A stretch of 64,000 bases of DNA, taken from Neobacillus cucumis (lineage in GTDB: Bacteria > Bacillota > Bacilli > Bacillales_B > DSM-18226). The stretch lies in the NCBI RefSeq assembly GCF_023715505.1, contig NZ_JAMBOH010000028.1, forward strand, positions 1 to 64,000, in the 5' to 3' direction. Shown here piece after piece: positions 36,675 through 45,719 of this stretch. The stretch's first letter is position 1. Each line of letters opens with the position of its first letter. The notes under the pieces were generated by a model. It worked only from the letters and a program-made list of their open reading frames with translations. It ran no database searches and was not told the origin of the DNA. The position numbers were made by a program, and so were the translations under genes.

Positions 36675-37622
36675 TTAGTCGAGATTACTTTTTTTATTCG
36701 TGAACATTAGGACAATTGTCAGAACAAGAATAAAGAAAAATAAGATATAAGAAGCGGCAGTTGCTATTCCCATTTGTGAAGATAGAAACCCATTACGATA
36801 GATATATAGAACAGCCGTCATTAATGAGCCTGCAGGATTCCCAGCCGTTCCCCCGATTAACCAAACATCTGTAAATCGTTTCATGGCATTAATTGTTCCA
36901 ATAATCACCATGAATATAATAATAGGTCTTAAATACGGAACCGTGATATAGAACCATTTTTTCAACCAATTGGCGCCATCGACCTCAGCAGCTTCATATA
37001 AATCTTTTGGTACACTTGTCAATGCTGCAATAAATATAATCGTGTTATATCCCAACATTCCCCAAAGTGTCATAAGTACAATACTGAATCTTGCATATTT
37101 TGGATCGGTAAACCAGCCGATTGGTTCAATTCCGACTAAGCCTAAAACATAATTTAATAATCCTTCCTCTCCTGGATTAAATAGAAACGTGAAGAGGATA
37201 CTAGTTGCAACTAGCGAAACGACATTAGGTAAAAAATAAACTCCTTTAAAGAAATTTCTCCATTTTGACTTACTGATATTGTGGATTAAGCTTGCTAAAA
37301 TGAAAGAGAAGGTAACACCAAAGAAAACAGATAAAATCCCCATATAAAATGTGTTATAAATGGACTTCCAAAATAAAGAGTCTGTTAATACATATTTATA
37401 GTTACTTAAACCTGTCCAATTTCCCTCAAATGATTTGGATGATTTCTTAAAACTGAGAATAAAGGCACCAATCATAGGATAAATGGAAAATACGGCAATT
37501 CCAATTAATAAGGGAGCTGAAAATAAATAACCTGCCAAATCTCGGCGTGTAAAAAACTTCTTTCGACTCAGCGTGCTCGGATACGTTTGGGGATTGATAG
37601 ACGACTTTATTTCAACGGACAT
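36675..37622 (-). CDS. carbohydrate ABC permease 1 (MalF-like)
   Basis: A 315-aa permease with about six helices and the EAA loop YEAAEVDGANWLKKWFYITV. AAGGAG precedes the ATG. It is preceded by a 129-bp gap after oxidoreductase 2, long enough for a promoter, so the first ABC operon (37622 to 32284) may start here. Confidence 0.9.
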   Translation of the reverse strand: MSVEIKSSINPQTYPSTLSRKKFFTRRDLAGYLFSAPLLIGIAVFSIYPMIGAFILSFKKSSKSFEGNWTGLSNYKYVLTDSLFWKSIYNTFYMGILSVFFGVTFSFILASLIHNISKSKWRNFFKGVYFLPNVVSLVATSILFTFLFNPGEEGLLNYVLGLVGIEPIGWFTDPKYARFSIVLMTLWGMLGYNTIIFIAALTSVPKDLYEAAEVDGANWLKKWFYITVPYLRPIIIFMVIIGTINAMKRFTDVWLIGGTAGNPAGSLMTAVLYIYRNGFLSSQMGIATAASYILFFFILVLTIVLMFTNKKSNLD

Positions 37623-37751
37623 AACCTCACTCCTTCCGTATTGATTTGCAAATACGCATGAAAATAAGACGAAAAATTCCGAAAAAGAGGATTAAAGGAA
37701 TCTGAGGACAGCAGATTCATTTCCACATGACTGACTCTAGTAATAAAAAGG

Positions 37752-38735
37752 TTAGATTCTATTTAAGGTAACAACTTTTTTCTGTTTGTCTGATTCATAG
37801 GCTGCTTTTACAACTTCCAACGTTCTTAAGCCATCTTCTCCCGTAATGGATGGCGGCCTTTTTTCTTTGATACTTTGAAGGAAATCTTCTATCAGCCCCT
37901 TATCCATGTCATCAGCCGTGGATAAATGCTGGACTTTCCCTTCCACATCATTGTAGTAGGTGGAATGCTGTTTAAAGGTATCTACTGATAGCGTTCCTTT
38001 CGTACCAACAAACTCTAAAAGGACATCACCCCAGCTAGGAAATGCTTTGGGACAGGACCAGCTCGGGTCGATGGATACGATGACACCTGATTCAAATTCT
38101 AATGTCACCATTCCGCAATCCTCTACATCAATCGGGTAGAATCTCGTGTCAAGCTCAGCATAAACATTTTTAACTTCATCATTTAGAATCCACCGAATAA
38201 GATCCATTACGTGAACAATGTGATCGGTTGCCGCCCCGCCTCCCGATAATTCTTTTTCGATATACCAGCCTCCTGGCATTTGCCCATGGTTTGTCCCATT
38301 AATGGCAACAACTTCCCCAATTGTCCCTGAGCGAATGTATTCTCGTACCCTTTGAATCGCTGGTGCAAATCTTACCGGATAGGCAACCTGTAAAATCACA
38401 CCGAACTCTTCACAGGCATCAATCATTGCTTTCGCATCTTCTACTTCTGTAGCAATTGGTTTTTCGCATAAAATATGTTTTCCTGCGCGTGCCGCAGCAA
38501 TTACATGGTCTTTATGCTTACTGTTTTCGGAACACACCACCACTGCATCAACATCTGAATCTAGTAATTGATCTAAATCGGAAATATATAGACAGTTAAA
38601 GGTGTTTGCCATTTCTGTTCCTATTTCTCGATCCTCATCCCAAATGGCGGAAATTTCAACCTCAGGGAACTCTAATAGATGTTTGGCATAACTAAAGGCA
38701 TGCATATGAGCAAAACTTATCATTCCAATCTTCAT
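37752..38735 (-). CDS. Gfo/Idh/MocA oxidoreductase 2 (SFAH subtype)
   Basis: A 327-aa member of the family with an atypical nucleotide site: the usual GxGxxG is replaced by MISFAHMHAFSY. The rest is canonical: SENSKHKDHV, LCEKPIA and GGGAATDHIVHVMD. It is clearly paralogous to oxidoreductase 5 (41841-42812), which has SFAHGHANSY at the same place. It abuts oxidoreductase 3 with the stop and start joined (TAAATG). The altered dinucleotide loop raises the question of whether it binds NAD(P) in the usual way. Confidence 0.88.
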   Translation of the reverse strand: MKIGMISFAHMHAFSYAKHLLEFPEVEISAIWDEDREIGTEMANTFNCLYISDLDQLLDSDVDAVVVCSENSKHKDHVIAAARAGKHILCEKPIATEVEDAKAMIDACEEFGVILQVAYPVRFAPAIQRVREYIRSGTIGEVVAINGTNHGQMPGGWYIEKELSGGGAATDHIVHVMDLIRWILNDEVKNVYAELDTRFYPIDVEDCGMVTLEFESGVIVSIDPSWSCPKAFPSWGDVLLEFVGTKGTLSVDTFKQHSTYYNDVEGKVQHLSTADDMDKGLIEDFLQSIKEKRPPSITGEDGLRTLEVVKAAYESDKQKKVVTLNRI

Positions 38736-39743
38736 TTAATACACCTCCTTCTTTGTTAGAAGCGAAACGGGCTGCCCCGACCTTATGGATTCAACGGCAG
38801 CAACGGCAATTTCTACTGCTTTCATCGCATCTTCAGCAGAAACTAGCGGTTGTTCGTCGTTTTCTAAACAGTTCATAAAGTGTTCAAGTTGAAGCTGTAA
38901 TGGTGTTTTCGCTGCGATCGTTTCAGGTACTGCAACATCTACTTTGTTTTTTGCTCCAGCATTTACTAAGTTCAGTTTAATTGGCTTACTATCCTGATGA
39001 TTATAAACAATCATGCCTTTGCTTCCAGCAATCTCATAGGACGATTCAAATTCTTTTTTTGCCCAAGATAATTCTAGATGAACAATGGTTCCACTTTGCA
39101 TTCGTAAGGTTACTAACGCATACGCGATCGCATTTCCATCTTGCCACTTTCTATGAACCTGTTTCGCAAAAACCCTTTCTACTTCACCAAATGTCCACCT
39201 TACCCAATCAAAGTCATGAATCCCGAGGTCTAAAAGGATTCCTCCACTCTTATCTTCATCGTGATACCAAGAATTTCTGCCTTGCGGATATGGACCGCCT
39301 CTTGATAAACGAACTACACCCGGTTGACCAATCAACCCTCTTGTTATTTGGTCATGTGCTTGTTTATATTCCGGGAAAAAGCGAAGTGTATGCCCAACGA
39401 ATAGTTGGACATTACACTTCTGACAGATTTCAAGAACTTCTTTGCACTCAACCTGGTCTAAAGCAAGAGGTTTCTCACAAATAATATGTTTTCCTTTTTG
39501 GGCAGCTTTTGCCAAGTACTCCTTGTGCAAATAGGTGGGTAAACAAATATCGATTACATCCACATCGGTATTCAGTAATTCATCAAAATCGGTAAATGAG
39601 CTGCACTTATAGGTTTCAGACAATTGATCCACGGCATCCTTTTTACGGCCTAAGATTCCTACAATGCTAACATTATTCATTTTCGACCATGTCTCCAGAT
39701 GTAACTTACCCATTGTTCCTGTACCAATTACCGCAATTTTCAC
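38736..39743 (-). CDS. Gfo/Idh/MocA oxidoreductase 3
   Basis: A 335-aa member with a normal Rossmann motif (VIGTGTMGKLH), an ICEKPLA Lys block and the catalytic LDLGIHDFDW. It is paralogous to oxidoreductase 6 (42809-43834): both share GTMG, FVGH, RFFPEY and an ending built on AEDA. Order and spacing with oxidoreductase 2 mirror the 6-5 pair, so one pair arose from the other. Confidence 0.88.
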   Translation of the reverse strand: MKIAVIGTGTMGKLHLETWSKMNNVSIVGILGRKKDAVDQLSETYKCSSFTDFDELLNTDVDVIDICLPTYLHKEYLAKAAQKGKHIICEKPLALDQVECKEVLEICQKCNVQLFVGHTLRFFPEYKQAHDQITRGLIGQPGVVRLSRGGPYPQGRNSWYHDEDKSGGILLDLGIHDFDWVRWTFGEVERVFAKQVHRKWQDGNAIAYALVTLRMQSGTIVHLELSWAKKEFESSYEIAGSKGMIVYNHQDSKPIKLNLVNAGAKNKVDVAVPETIAAKTPLQLQLEHFMNCLENDEQPLVSAEDAMKAVEIAVAAVESIRSGQPVSLLTKKEVY

Positions 39744-39788
39744 TTTATTACACCTCTCACTTCATTCCGGTTCGATTGTGCGCTAGTT

Positions 39789-40781
39789 TTATAACGTAAT
39801 TTTTTCTCCTGCTATGGCTGACAGCTTGATTGGGAGACCCACTTCATTCGACTTGTTTGCCGCTAATGTAGCAGCAAGAGTTTTTACTCCGTCTTCATAA
39901 CTTGATAAGAGAAGTTGAGCGTCGCCCTTCATGACCGCCTCAATAAATCGTCTATCCTGCTCCAGATAAAAATCTACCTTCGATTGATAGCTATTCGAAG
40001 AATCTTTTTCAGCAATTGTGAGATTTGTTCCATCAATCACCACACGGAAATCCTTACCTAAAATTTCAATGCCAGAACGATGGTCAAACTGAATAATTGA
40101 AGAATCAAGATGTCCTACAGCACCAGATTCAAATGTAACATTCACCGATGTGACATCTGGAATATCAATATTAGGAATGTCAGATAAAACCTGTAACCTC
40201 ATATTGGCATAAACTCGATCAATATCACCCGCTAAATATCTCATTAAATCTAATGTATGGGTGGACTGTTCTACAAGTTGTCCGCCGGATTTATTGATTT
40301 CACGATACCAAGGGGTTGGAACAAATGATGTTATGTAATGTCCCCTTACCATTGCGATAGTCTTATCCTTTAAATAGTCTTTTGCCTTCGCAACTGTATC
40401 CAGATAGCGTAAACAATAGCCTACCCCACAGATAACCCCTGATTCTTTGATTGCTTTCGCCTTCTTTTGTACCGTTTCTAAATCGAGGCCTAACGGCTTT
40501 TCTACTAATAGATGAATACCGCGCTTGACGATCTTTTCTTCAATATCCCCGTGTGCAAATGGAGGAACACAGACAAAGACAGCATCTAATGCTTCATTTT
40601 CAAGCATCGCATCGAGATCGGTGTAGGCAGCAGCGTTAAATTCCAATCCTTTTTTCTTGGCGTTTTCTTCAACGATGTCACATACAGCCACAATTTCTGC
40701 ATGATTGATTTTTGACACATTCTCCAAATGTACTCCGGCAATTCCACCTACACCTACAAATCCAACTTTTACTTTACTCAT
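39789..40781 (-). CDS. Gfo/Idh/MocA oxidoreductase 4
   Basis: A 330-aa member with GFVGVGGIAGVH, LLVEKPLG and a GGQLVEQSTHTLDL block where the usual Asp is replaced by Glu-Gln-Ser before the His-x-x-Asp. It differs from the two duplicated pairs and has no close partner here. It begins 11 bp after the isomerase 2 gene, so the two are co-translated. It is likely to act on the same keto-sugar. Confidence 0.88.
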   Translation of the reverse strand: MSKVKVGFVGVGGIAGVHLENVSKINHAEIVAVCDIVEENAKKKGLEFNAAAYTDLDAMLENEALDAVFVCVPPFAHGDIEEKIVKRGIHLLVEKPLGLDLETVQKKAKAIKESGVICGVGYCLRYLDTVAKAKDYLKDKTIAMVRGHYITSFVPTPWYREINKSGGQLVEQSTHTLDLMRYLAGDIDRVYANMRLQVLSDIPNIDIPDVTSVNVTFESGAVGHLDSSIIQFDHRSGIEILGKDFRVVIDGTNLTIAEKDSSNSYQSKVDFYLEQDRRFIEAVMKGDAQLLLSSYEDGVKTLAATLAANKSNEVGLPIKLSAIAGEKITL

Positions 40782-40792
40782 CTTGTTTCCTC

Positions 40793-41635
40793 CTAAAAGT
40801 TTCTCACTTTTGAACTACTAGCTAATATGACATCCATATGACGCGCTGTATCATTCGGCAGCTGTTTTGGATTGATGGCATAAGGGCTTAGCTCAGCTGT
40901 AATGGTATCGCTATAGCCAATTTCTTCTAATGCATCGACAACGGCAGGCCAATTGACATCACCAGCTAATAGAGGGACAAATCCAGTGATGTTCCCAACT
41001 GCTGTACTAAAATCCTTTACATGGACTTTACTGATTCGTTTTCCAAGAATCCGAATCCATTGTTCTGGAAATCCAAACTGGAGGACATTCCCTACATCAA
41101 AATAAGCTGTTGCATAATCAGAATCTAACTCATCTATATATCGCGCCATTTCAAGCGGTGACAATAGGAATTTATTCCAGACGTTCTCTATTCCAATGGC
41201 AACCTGGCGTTTTTCTGCTTCAACTAGTATTTTTTTAAGTTCTTCTTGACTTCTGTTGTAACAATCATCATAAGACACATCCGTTGAGACTGAACCAGGA
41301 ACTACCAACACTGTATCAATCCCCATCACACTAGCTAATTCTATTTGCTTTAAGATGACTTTTCTGCCCTGTTCTCTTACATTAGAGTCAGGAGATGATA
41401 AGGGACTTTGCCATAATAACCCGGTGGAAATGCTTCTTAACTGTAATCCATAAGACGAGGCTAGGGTTACAATTGCTTCTGCTTCACCTGCTGTAGTGTC
41501 CATTGTTAAACCTATTCCGCCAGAATTGTACAGGTTCAATTCAACCGCTTCAAAGCCGGCTTCTTTACTGAATTCGAATACATCTTTCAAAGAAGTACCT
41601 TCTGGATAGCACCATTGATTAATACCTTTTAACAT
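40793..41635 (-). CDS. TIM-barrel sugar isomerase/epimerase-like protein 2
   Basis: A 280-aa AP endonuclease 2-type TIM barrel. Likely metal ligands lie in EAVELNLYN (Glu), VAIGIENVWN (Glu), AYFDVGNVL (Asp), SKVHVKDF (His) and TITAELSPY (Glu). I start at the ATG at 41635, 9 nt after AAGGAG; the ATG at 41644 sits directly on that site. A degenerate second copy of its 5' part lies immediately upstream at 41651-41804. Epimerase, isomerase or lyase cannot be told apart from sequence. Confidence 0.85.
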   Translation of the reverse strand: MLKGINQWCYPEGTSLKDVFEFSKEAGFEAVELNLYNSGGIGLTMDTTAGEAEAIVTLASSYGLQLRSISTGLLWQSPLSSPDSNVREQGRKVILKQIELASVMGIDTVLVVPGSVSTDVSYDDCYNRSQEELKKILVEAEKRQVAIGIENVWNKFLLSPLEMARYIDELDSDYATAYFDVGNVLQFGFPEQWIRILGKRISKVHVKDFSTAVGNITGFVPLLAGDVNWPAVVDALEEIGYSDTITAELSPYAINPKQLPNDTARHMDVILASSSKVRNF

Positions 41636-41650
41636 TGCAATCATCTCCTT

Positions 41651-41804
41651 CAGTTTTTAACCAAGTCTAATGTGTTGCTAAGAGAGCTCCAGACTTTTTC
41701 AACATCCATTCCCATCACACTAGCCAATTCAAGTTTCTTTTTGACAAAACGTTCTCCAGGGATGTATTTTCTGGATAGCACCATTGATTGATTCCTTTTA
41801 ACAT
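41651..41804 (-). pseudogene. remnant copy of isomerase 2
   Basis: The minus strand starts MLKGINQWCYPENTSLENV, matching the N-terminus of isomerase 2 (MLKGINQWCYPEGTSLKDV). It then jumps across a large internal deletion and a frameshift to KKLELASVMGMD, matching KQIELASVMGID in the same protein, and ends at a stop at 41651. It is a leftover of a duplicated isomerase gene. Confidence 0.8.
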
Positions 41805-41840
41805 TAGTCCCCACATCTTTCCGATTTTCCCAACTAAATT

Positions 41841-42812
41841 TTACTTCAGCTTTACAGGCTGCCGTTTTTCGGCAGATTCATAGGCAGCTATTGCAACCTC
41901 AAGTGCCTTCAATCCATCAGACCCTGTGATGGAAGGTTCTTTTCCAGTTGAAACACTATTCAAAAAGTCACTTATCAATCCAAAATCCATGTCATCTCCC
42001 CAATAATTCCAATTAGCACCACTCTTGTTATAAACATCTAACTTTTGAGCAAACGCATCGACCTTAAGGGTTCCTTCGCTGCCGATAATTTCTAACGTTA
42101 CGTCCCCCCAGGTTGGATAGGATTCGTTACGTGACCAACTGCAATCCAAAGTGGAAAATACATCATTATCGAACTCAATGGTGAGGACGCCACAATCGTC
42201 GATTGTATGAGATGAAATGGAATTGTCAATTTCTGCATATACTTCCCTCGGCTCGGAACCCATGAACCACCTCATGATGTCCACAACATGGACGGTATGG
42301 TCAATAACAGCTCCTCCGCCTGATAAAGAAGAATCGACAAACCATCCGCCAGGATTGGTCCCGCGATTTGTGCCTTTTATGGCAAGAATTTTCCCAAGTT
42401 CCCCATTATCAATCATCTTTTTGGCCCGAAGAATCGCTGAGTTAAATCGTACCGGGAAGGCTGTTTGCAAAATGACCTGATTCTGCCTGCATACGTCGAT
42501 CATCTCTTTGGCATCTTCCAGTTTCGACGCAATAGGTTTTTCACACAAAATATGTTTACCAGCCTTTGCTGCTGCAACGACATGTTCGCGGTGTTTGCTA
42601 TTCTCAGATGTGATGATCACTGCATCTATATCCTGTTTCAGTAATTCTTGGTATCGGCTGAAATATTGAGTTTGATATCTCAGGGCTGCGTTTGTACCGC
42701 GATTTTCATCTTCATCTGCAATTCCCACCAATTGAACTCCATGTATTTTGGTTAATGCATCTGCGTAACTATTGGCATGACCATGAGCAAAACTGATAAT
42801 TCCCACCTTCAT
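41841..42812 (-). CDS. Gfo/Idh/MocA oxidoreductase 5 (SFAH subtype)
   Basis: A 323-aa paralog of oxidoreductase 2 with the same unusual nucleotide loop (IISFAHGHANSY), a SENSKHREHV block, LCEKPIA and GGGAVIDHTVHVVD. It overlaps the end of oxidoreductase 6 by four bases (ATGA). The shared EKP, GGG and DHxVH blocks show the catalytic half is intact. Confidence 0.88.
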   Translation of the reverse strand: MKVGIISFAHGHANSYADALTKIHGVQLVGIADEDENRGTNAALRYQTQYFSRYQELLKQDIDAVIITSENSKHREHVVAAAKAGKHILCEKPIASKLEDAKEMIDVCRQNQVILQTAFPVRFNSAILRAKKMIDNGELGKILAIKGTNRGTNPGGWFVDSSLSGGGAVIDHTVHVVDIMRWFMGSEPREVYAEIDNSISSHTIDDCGVLTIEFDNDVFSTLDCSWSRNESYPTWGDVTLEIIGSEGTLKVDAFAQKLDVYNKSGANWNYWGDDMDFGLISDFLNSVSTGKEPSITGSDGLKALEVAIAAYESAEKRQPVKLK

Positions 42813-43834
42813 CGGATTTGTGCCTCCTCTTTTTGGTCTTCATTTATAACAACCTCTCTGCCAGTTTCAATCGATTTTAGTGCTGAAAGGGCTATTTCCA
42901 TCGCTTTATAGGCATCTTCTGCTGTGACAATCGGGGCCTTGCTGGTTTCAATGCAATTAATAAAATGGTTTAGTTCAACGAAATAAGGGTTGTGCTTTAA
43001 CGGACTTTCCGGAACGGCTACACCACCGCCTGCGGTACTCTTCTTTCTTCCTTCAAACAAAACAGGAACAGACTTGGAGCTGTCATGGTCAATAATTCCG
43101 TCTTGTCCCGCAAATTCAAACCGGGTTGTGAATGATTGATGCGCCCAGGATCCTTCAACATGAGCGATCACGCCGTTTTTAAAGCGAAGAGTCACCAACG
43201 AATAATCAATTCGCTTCAGACTCCCATCTTTGATGCTTTTGGCATAGACACGTTCCACTTCCCCATAACACCATCTAAGGAAGTCAAAGTCATGGATAAT
43301 CATATCCAACACCAATCCGCCGCTCTTTTCATAGTCCGCATACCAGTCATCTGATCCGTGCGGAAATCCTCCCCCTCTATAGGTACGGACAACGGCTGTG
43401 TTTCCGATTATTCCTTCCTCAATAATCTTTTTGGCACGTACATACTCAGGAAAGAATCGCACGACATGACCAACAAATAGCTTTACGTCTTTTTCCTTGC
43501 AATACTCAATCATTTCTCTGGCATCATCCAGGTTCCTAGAGAGCGGCTTTTCACAAATGACATGCAGCCCTTGATCGGCAGCCTTCTTCAAAAAAGGTTT
43601 ATGGAAAGGAGTGGGCAAACAAATCGAAACGACATCGACTTTTTTCAATGTTTGGATGGCTTCTTCGAATGTTTGGAACGCCGTTGTTTGTAATTTTTCG
43701 GCCAGCTCCTTGGCTTTATCCAAATTTTTATCGACGATTCCAGTAAGAACAGCATTTTCCATTTTTGCGAAAGCTTCACCATGCACATTTCCCATCGTGC
43801 CAGCCCCAATTAATAGAACATGTAACAATGTCAT
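42809..43834 (-). CDS. Gfo/Idh/MocA oxidoreductase 6
   Basis: A 341-aa member with LLIGAGTMGNVH, ICEKPLS, FVGHVVRFFPEY and LDMIIHDFDFL. It is paralogous to oxidoreductase 3 and is translationally coupled to oxidoreductase 5. GGGAGAG lies directly before the ATG at 43834, so a TTG six bases inside is an alternative start. It is the first dehydrogenase gene after the ROK kinase. Confidence 0.88.
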   Translation of the reverse strand: MTLLHVLLIGAGTMGNVHGEAFAKMENAVLTGIVDKNLDKAKELAEKLQTTAFQTFEEAIQTLKKVDVVSICLPTPFHKPFLKKAADQGLHVICEKPLSRNLDDAREMIEYCKEKDVKLFVGHVVRFFPEYVRAKKIIEEGIIGNTAVVRTYRGGGFPHGSDDWYADYEKSGGLVLDMIIHDFDFLRWCYGEVERVYAKSIKDGSLKRIDYSLVTLRFKNGVIAHVEGSWAHQSFTTRFEFAGQDGIIDHDSSKSVPVLFEGRKKSTAGGGVAVPESPLKHNPYFVELNHFINCIETSKAPIVTAEDAYKAMEIALSALKSIETGREVVINEDQKEEAQIR

Positions 43835-43873
43835 CTCTCCCTTAGTTTTATAAGATTGGAAACATCCAAAAAT

Positions 43874-44851
43874 CTAATTAGGCAGGGCAGTTAGTTCATC
43901 GACCTTGCAATAAAACAAACCAGTTGCCCCCACTACACATGCGTAGCTGCCAAGACTTGATTTCTCGATTTTCACCTGTTCAACCATACTTTGAATGCCA
44001 TGCTTATGCACGGTACTTCGGATCGATGGGAGGATTAATTCTGATTCGTTCATCACGCCCCCACCCAAAATCACCGCTTCTGTATTAAAAAGATGGATCA
44101 GATTAATAATTCCTAACCCAAGATATTCCCCAACTTCCTCCAGCAATTCAATCGAAAAGGAATCGCCCATTTTGGCTGCCGTACAAATATCAACGGCGGT
44201 TAACTTATCAATTTTAGCGGAAAGGTAAGGATTGACTTCACCAGTTTCAAGCCGTTCCCGGGCAATAGCGGCAATCGCAGTTCCTGATGCGTAGTTCTCT
44301 AAACAGCCTTTATTTCCACAAGGACAAAGGGGACCATTTAGATTAATAGAGATGTGCCCAAATTCTCCGGCGCTATCATGACTTCCTTTTAAAAGACTGT
44401 CGTTGCTGATAATTCCTGCCCCAATCCCAGTACTGACCGTTATGTAGATGAGATTGTGTTTTCCTTTGCCACTGCCCCACAGCCATTCACCTACTGCTGC
44501 CGCATTAGCATCGTTATATAGCTGAACAGGAAGACCAAACTTCTTTTCTAGTACTTTCCCGATTGGAAAATTCTCCAAATTCAAATTGTTTGCATAAAGA
44601 ATTTCTTTCTTTTTTGAATCGATCACCCCGGCTGTGGCGATGCCAATGCCTTTAATTCGATTCATCTCGATGTCTTCTTTTTTAATGAGGGATTCAATCG
44701 CAGAGATGATTTGATGACTGAAATTTTCCCCTCCCCCCGTTGTGTCACACTGAACTTCCGAAACGACTTCTCCGTTCTCGGAAACTAGTGCGGAAAGGAT
44801 TTTTGTTCCTCCAATATCTAAACCGATAGCAAATTCTTCAGTTGCTTTCAA
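43874..44851 (-). CDS. ROK family sugar kinase
   Basis: A 325-aa ROK kinase. It opens GLDIGGTKILSALV (ATP phosphate loop), has the zinc-binding CPCGNKGCLENYASG motif and the substrate block NDANAAAVGEW with catalytic Asp. There is no DNA-binding N-terminus, so it is the enzyme form, of glucokinase/fructokinase type. It phosphorylates a hexose, probably the sugar freed by the oxidoreductases. It lies between the second ABC importer and the oxidoreductase genes. Confidence 0.9.
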   Translation of the reverse strand: MKATEEFAIGLDIGGTKILSALVSENGEVVSEVQCDTTGGGENFSHQIISAIESLIKKEDIEMNRIKGIGIATAGVIDSKKKEILYANNLNLENFPIGKVLEKKFGLPVQLYNDANAAAVGEWLWGSGKGKHNLIYITVSTGIGAGIISNDSLLKGSHDSAGEFGHISINLNGPLCPCGNKGCLENYASGTAIAAIARERLETGEVNPYLSAKIDKLTAVDICTAAKMGDSFSIELLEEVGEYLGLGIINLIHLFNTEAVILGGGVMNESELILPSIRSTVHKHGIQSMVEQVKIEKSSLGSYACVVGATGLFYCKVDELTALPN

Positions 44852-44886
44852 TAATGTCCCTCCCCGCTATTATTCGAAACAATCAT

Positions 44887-45702
44887 CTACTTTCGGACCC
44901 CGCTTAACGAAATACCGGCAATCAGGTGTTTCTGTAAAAAGATAAACATAACAATCATCGGAATCGTAGATAACAGGGCACCTGCCATGAGCAAAGGATA
45001 ATTGGTAGAATACTGACCTTGGAAAGAAGCAATCCCAATAGACAGTACTCTCATATTCTCAGAGTTTGTCATAATTAACGGCCACAGAAAATCGTTCCAT
45101 GTTGCAAGCGCCGTAAAAATACCGAGAGCAATCAGGGCAGGTGTAGCATTCGGCAGCAGCACCCTCCAATAAATGCCCCACCAGGAACAGCCATCGATAA
45201 TCGCTGCCTCATCCAATTCTTTCGGGATCCCCATAAAGAACTGCCGAAGCAAGAAGACTCCAAATGCACTGAATATTCCTGGAACGATTAAGGCATAAAA
45301 CGTATCGATCCACCCCAGCTTCGTCATAATAGCATAATTCGGGATTAAAATAACTTGTGGAGGAACCATTAAAACAGACAGAATGACAATGAAAATGACA
45401 TTTTTAAACGGAAATTTCATGCGTGCGAAGGCGAATGCTGCCATCGAACAAAGAAATAACTGAGCAAGAGTCCGGCCAACGGTTACAATCATTGTGTTAA
45501 TGTAGTAGTTTAGGAAATCAACGTCTTCGAAAACCTTAACGAAATTATCAAAATGCCATTCCTTCGGGATAATCGATGGCGGTACCTTCATGGACTCACC
45601 GTAGGATTTCAAAGATGTAGAGATCATCCACAAAAATGGCATCATCATAATCAAGGCACCAATGATCAGCAAAATATGACTTAAAAGCTTCTTTTCTTTC
45701 AA
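44887..45702 (-). CDS. carbohydrate ABC permease 2 (MalG-like)
   Basis: A permease of about 271 aa with six helices and the EAA loop LDEAAIIDGCSWWGIYWRVLLP. I choose the TTG at 45702 because AGGGGGTG is 7 nt upstream; a GTG at 45720 overlaps the previous stop but sits before that site. It pairs with the MalF-like gene immediately upstream. Confidence 0.88.
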   Translation of the reverse strand: MKEKKLLSHILLIIGALIMMMPFLWMISTSLKSYGESMKVPPSIIPKEWHFDNFVKVFEDVDFLNYYINTMIVTVGRTLAQLFLCSMAAFAFARMKFPFKNVIFIVILSVLMVPPQVILIPNYAIMTKLGWIDTFYALIVPGIFSAFGVFLLRQFFMGIPKELDEAAIIDGCSWWGIYWRVLLPNATPALIALGIFTALATWNDFLWPLIMTNSENMRVLSIGIASFQGQYSTNYPLLMAGALLSTIPMIVMFIFLQKHLIAGISLSGVRK

Positions 45703-45719
45703 TTCCTTACACCCCCTCA

